Shown here piece after piece: positions 61,433-64,000 of a stretch of DNA of 64,000 bases. Numbering within the stretch: position 1 is the first letter of the stretch; each line of letters starts with the position of its first letter. Under the pieces are notes generated by a model. The model ran no database searches. It saw only the letters and a program-made list of their open reading frames with translations, and was not told the DNA's origin. The position numbers were made by a program, and so were the translations under genes. This DNA comes from Algibacter lectus (lineage in GTDB: Bacteria; Bacteroidota; Bacteroidia; Flavobacteriales; Flavobacteriaceae): NCBI RefSeq assembly GCF_900112395.1, contig NZ_FOLN01000002.1, positions 1 through 64,000 on the forward strand, read 5' to 3'.

Positions 61433-62515
61433 ATGAGTTACAAAAACTTTCCAATGGTGCCTAGAGTTATATTTGGCAGAGGTAGTTTCAATCAAATAAA
61501 CGACGTTTTAGCCCCAAAACGATCTAGTATCCATGCGCCTTTTATTTTCTTAATAGACGACGTTTTTAAAAACAACGCTTGGTTAACATCTAGAATAAAC
61601 CTTTCTTATGATGACAGAATTATATTTGTTTCATCTAAAGAAGAGCCTAAAACCACACAAGTCGACGAGCTTGTTGAAGATATAATATTAAAATCTAAAG
61701 AGCGCCCATCTGGTATTATAGGTATTGGTGGTGGTAGCTTATTAGATTTATCGAAAGCCGTAGCGCTTTTAATAACAAACGAAGGCGAGGCTCACGATTA
61801 TCAAGGTTGGGATTTAGTAAAAAACGCAGCCATTTATCACGTTGGTATTCCTACAATTTCAGGAACAGGAGCAGAGGTATCCAGAACAACTATACTTACA
61901 GGCCCAAAACTTAAATTAGGAATTAATAGTGATTTCACCCCCTTCGATCAAGTACTTTTAGATCCAGAACTAGCCAAAGATGTGCCAAAAGACCAGTGGT
62001 TTTACACAGGTATGGATTGTTATGTACATTGCGTAGAGTCCTTAAATGGTACGTACTTAAATGAGTTTAGTAAAACTTACGGAGAAAAATCTTTCGATTT
62101 ATGTAAAGAAATATTCTTAGATGGAGATTTATCTGAAGAAGAATCTCAAGATAAATTAATGATGGCTAGTTGGCATGGAGGTATGAGTATTGCTTATTCT
62201 CAGGTAGGCGTTGCACATGCTATGAGCTATGGTTTATCGTTTTTACTAGGTGTAAAACATGGTATTGGTAACTGTTTAGTTTTCGATCATTTAGAAGAGT
62301 TTTATCCAGAAGGTGTTGCCATTTTTAAACAAATGAAAGCAAAACACAACATAGAATTGCCAACAGGTATTTGTGCTAAATTAACCGATGAGCAATTTGA
62401 CACCATGATTCGTGTGGCATTAAGTTTAGAGCCACTTTGGGAAAATGCTATAGGTAAAAACTGGAAAGAAACTATAACGCCAGAAAAATTAAAAGGAATT
62501 TATAAAAAAATATAA
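61433..62515 (+). CDS. kdnB: KdnB-type iron-containing alcohol dehydrogenase (Kdo 8-oxidase)
   Basis: A 360-residue member of the iron-containing alcohol dehydrogenase family that closely follows the Shewanella KdnB pattern: VIFGRGSFNQINDVLAPKR near the start, GIIGIGGGSLLDLSKAV (NAD-binding loop), HVGIPTISGTGAEVSRT, and the metal region WFYTGMDCYVHCVESLNGTYLNEFSKTYGE followed by SQVGVAHAMSYGLSFLLGVKHGIGN. KdnB oxidises C8 of Kdo; a transaminase (KdnA) then makes 8-amino-Kdo for lipopolysaccharide. KdnA is not in this window. Stop and next start are one base apart. Other family members act on other alcohols, so the substrate is inferred from residue pattern and from kdsB nearby. Confidence 0.8.
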   Translation: MSYKNFPMVPRVIFGRGSFNQINDVLAPKRSSIHAPFIFLIDDVFKNNAWLTSRINLSYDDRIIFVSSKEEPKTTQVDELVEDIILKSKERPSGIIGIGGGSLLDLSKAVALLITNEGEAHDYQGWDLVKNAAIYHVGIPTISGTGAEVSRTTILTGPKLKLGINSDFTPFDQVLLDPELAKDVPKDQWFYTGMDCYVHCVESLNGTYLNEFSKTYGEKSFDLCKEIFLDGDLSEEESQDKLMMASWHGGMSIAYSQVGVAHAMSYGLSFLLGVKHGIGNCLVFDHLEEFYPEGVAIFKQMKAKHNIELPTGICAKLTDEQFDTMIRVALSLEPLWENAIGKNWKETITPEKLKGIYKKI

Positions 62516-62516
62516 T

Positions 62517-63065
62517 ATGCAATGGCTAGCCAAAGTTATCTATTTCAAGGTCTTAGGCTGGCAAATTGTTGGTAACACAAATTTCTCAAAAGATACGGTT
62601 AAAAAAGCGGTCATTATTGCCGCACCACACACCAGTTGGCACGACTTTTACATTGGCGTTTTATTGCGCGCTGTAATTCAAGTTAAAACCAATTTTGTTG
62701 GAAAAAAGGAACTGTTCGTATTTCCAGTAGCTTGGTTTTTTAGAGCCTTAGGAGGTGCCCCAATTAACCGTCAAAATAACGAGAATAAGGTAGATGCTAT
62801 AGCCAAACTTTTTAAAGAAAAAGAAGAGTTTAGAATGACGTTAGCACCCGAAGGTACAAGAAAAAAAGTAGATCAATGGCGAACTGGTTTTTACTATATC
62901 GCTAAACAAGCTAACGTTCCGATAATTATGTTTACGCTAGATTTTGAAAATAAGCAAAACAAAATTTCAGAACCATTTTATCCAACCGACAATGCCGAAG
63001 CAGATTTCGAAGAGCTTAGAGCATTTTTTAAAGATGTAAAAGGAAAAGTATCCAAATATTCATAA
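62517..63065 (+). CDS. Acyl-glycerol-phosphate acyltransferase (PlsC-type)
   Basis: A 182-residue membrane-associated acyltransferase of the PlsC family. The catalytic motif is APHTSWHDFY (H-x4-D, about 36-41), the phosphate motif is LAPEGTRKKVDQWRTGFYYIAKQANVPII (about 104-130), and GAPINRQNN gives block II. It is shorter than classical PlsC, a common compact form in Flavobacteriaceae. It lies one base after kdnB and shares its terminator, so its lipid product may be used in the same envelope pathway, though the acceptor could be another lipid. Confidence 0.85.
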   Translation: MQWLAKVIYFKVLGWQIVGNTNFSKDTVKKAVIIAAPHTSWHDFYIGVLLRAVIQVKTNFVGKKELFVFPVAWFFRALGGAPINRQNNENKVDAIAKLFKEKEEFRMTLAPEGTRKKVDQWRTGFYYIAKQANVPIIMFTLDFENKQNKISEPFYPTDNAEADFEELRAFFKDVKGKVSKYS

Positions 63066-63177
63066 GTCATTAAAAATGGCATAATATTTGAAATTAATAG
63101 TTTAGTTGCGAATCCTGAAACATAAAGTAAACAATTGTTTGTCCCTAAAAAGAAACAGAATTTTCAACTAAAACTCC

Positions 63178-63209
63178 AAAAGCTATGTCTCTCAAAGAAT
63201 ATAGCTTTT
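63178..63209 (+). terminator. Terminator of the kdsB-kdnB transcript
   Basis: AAAAGCTAT (63178-63186) pairs with ATAGCTTTT (63201-63209) and is followed by a run of T. It lies about 110 nt past the acyltransferase stop. Confidence 0.75.
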
Positions 63210-63242
63210 TTTTATTCCTAATTTTAGCATGTTGTCTGTAAT

Positions 63243-63339
63243 GGCGTTCCCCAATGGGCGGGCTTTCCGAAGTCGCTTTTTTGTGTTGAAATAGGTGCAA
63301 CAACACAAAAGAGCTCCAACAATGCTACAATCTCTAACA
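63243..63339 (-). repeat. Dispersed repeat R2, inverted partner of R1
   Basis: About 97 bp are an inverted, diverged copy of 54270-54367. It keeps the central hairpin (TTGTGTTG with CAACACAA) and both ends. The two copies face each other across 8.9 kb that includes rnpB, the rsmD operon and the kdsB cluster, so recombination between them would invert that segment. Confidence 0.6.
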
Positions 63340-63456
63340 CAATTTATCTGGTAACAATATGCCAAAATAATGGCCAGTTGTTTTTTAGGAAAAATTCAAC
63401 AAAAAATAATAAAAAGAAAATATAGAATCTATTATATTTTTTTATCTTTAATAATT

Positions 63457-64000
63457 ATGATAAAAGACACAAAAATTGCCGTTCTAATCGATGGCGACAA
63501 CATACCATCTAGATATATTTCTGAAATGATGGAAGAAATAGCCAAATATGGCACACCAACAATTAAGCGAATTTATGGTGATTGGACCAAACCGCATCTT
63601 TCCAAATGGAAAAATGTACTTTTGGAAAATGCCATAACGCCAATACAACAATACGGCTATACAACAGGGAAGAATGCTACAGATTCAGCAATGATTATTG
63701 ATGCTATGGATATTCTATATTCTGAAAAGGTAAACGGTTTTTGTTTAGTATCATCAGATAGCGATTTTACAAAATTGGCAACCCGATTGCGAGAAGCCGC
63801 TATGGTGGTTTATGGCATGGGTGAAAAGAAGACACCGAACCCTTTTATTGTGGCTTGCGATAAATTTATCTATCTAGAGATCCTTGCAAAGGATAGCGAT
63901 GAAGATGAAGACACCAATAAGGACAAGAAAGGAGCGAAGCCTAAAAAGGAAAACTTATACAACATAACACCAAAAATTATTAAGTTGTTAAAGAACTCTG
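63457..64000 (+). CDS. NYN domain protein (LabA/OST-HTH type), 3' end outside
   Basis: The open frame starts at ATG 63457 and runs off the window after 181 complete codons. Residues 1-150 form a NYN (PIN-related) nuclease domain: IAVLIDGDNIPSRY with the first acids (about 11-13), KRIYGDWTKPHL, KNATDSAMIIDAMDIL (second acid) and FCLVSSDSDFTKLATRLREAAM (third). A charged Lys/Asp/Glu linker (150-170) is followed by the start of a helical part (NITPKIIKLLKNS) that fits the usual C-terminal LOTUS/OST-HTH RNA-binding domain. Proteins of this kind probably cut RNA or bind structured RNA; the target is unknown. Confidence 0.85.
   Translation, partial: MIKDTKIAVLIDGDNIPSRYISEMMEEIAKYGTPTIKRIYGDWTKPHLSKWKNVLLENAITPIQQYGYTTGKNATDSAMIIDAMDILYSEKVNGFCLVSSDSDFTKLATRLREAAMVVYGMGEKKTPNPFIVACDKFIYLEILAKDSDEDEDTNKDKKGAKPKKENLYNITPKIIKLLKNS

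Larger units (their letters stand above)
63066..63456. other. 391-bp gap with terminator and repeat R2
   Basis: After the acyltransferase gene come the terminator at 63178-63209 and repeat R2 at 63243-63339. The remaining sequence shows no gene. Confidence 0.55.

Overview
The window is AT-rich chromosomal DNA from a member of the Bacteroidetes, very probably a marine or environmental Flavobacteriaceae. The evidence is type IX secretion (T9SS) tails on secreted proteins, a PorP/SprF-OmpA-giant adhesin locus, several Bacteroidetes-type -7 promoter boxes (TAnnTTTG), MeaB, DUF2911, DUF3822 and DUF3124 families, and an A-type RNase P RNA. No tRNA, rRNA, CRISPR array, prophage or intact insertion sequence was seen.

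Layout. 0-5.7 kb: a PIN-like nuclease gene framed by short inverted repeats, a 52-residue lipoprotein gene, a T9SS-exported protein, a small lipoprotein, an SDR dehydratase and a Crp/Fnr regulator. 5.8-7.2 kb: a peroxide-defence set (peroxiredoxin, thioredoxin, small partner). 7.3-22.4 kb: housekeeping and transport (NhaC antiporter, membrane hydrolase, PNPOx-fold protein, smpB, S41 peptidase, MORN protein, mnmA, T9SS subtilase, nitronate monooxygenase-like enzyme, MATE pump, PAP2 phosphatase, MeaB, DUF2911). 22.6-25.2 kb: an ECF sigma factor operon with an anti-sigma-like membrane protein and an envelope protein with an unusual charged repeat segment. 26-28.3 kb: a small accessory patch of unrelated hypothetical genes separated by copies of a dispersed palindromic element. 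29-42.5 kb: one large minus-strand locus coding for a 178-residue exported protein, a 2622-residue repeat adhesin with a T9SS type B C-terminus, a PorP/SprF protein and two paralogous OmpA-PD40 proteins. 42.9-46.6 kb: sixA, ppk1 and ppx (polyphosphate metabolism). 46.6-52.1 kb: an outer-membrane barrel, miaE, a cyclase-like DUF3095 protein, an Hsp20, small lipoproteins and one lipoprotein gene broken by a single stop codon. 52.3-57 kb: dnaX, rnpB, rsmD and two conserved neighbours. 57-64 kb: a RecD-like helicase, DUF4126, kdsB, a HAD hydrolase, a CAT-fold protein, a KdnB-type Kdo 8-oxidase, an acyltransferase and the start of a NYN-domain gene cut by the window end.

How the genes fit together. 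The PorP/OmpA/adhesin block looks like one export-and-display unit. KdsB with KdnB points to 8-amino-Kdo in the lipopolysaccharide. Ppk1 and Ppx make and degrade polyphosphate. The peroxiredoxin and thioredoxin form a reductive pair. The most unusual signals are the duplicated ~70 bp regulatory element upstream of two lipoprotein genes, the cassette-like repeats around accessory genes, the sigma-factor operon, and the premature stop at codon 4 of the 51.1-51.4 kb lipoprotein.
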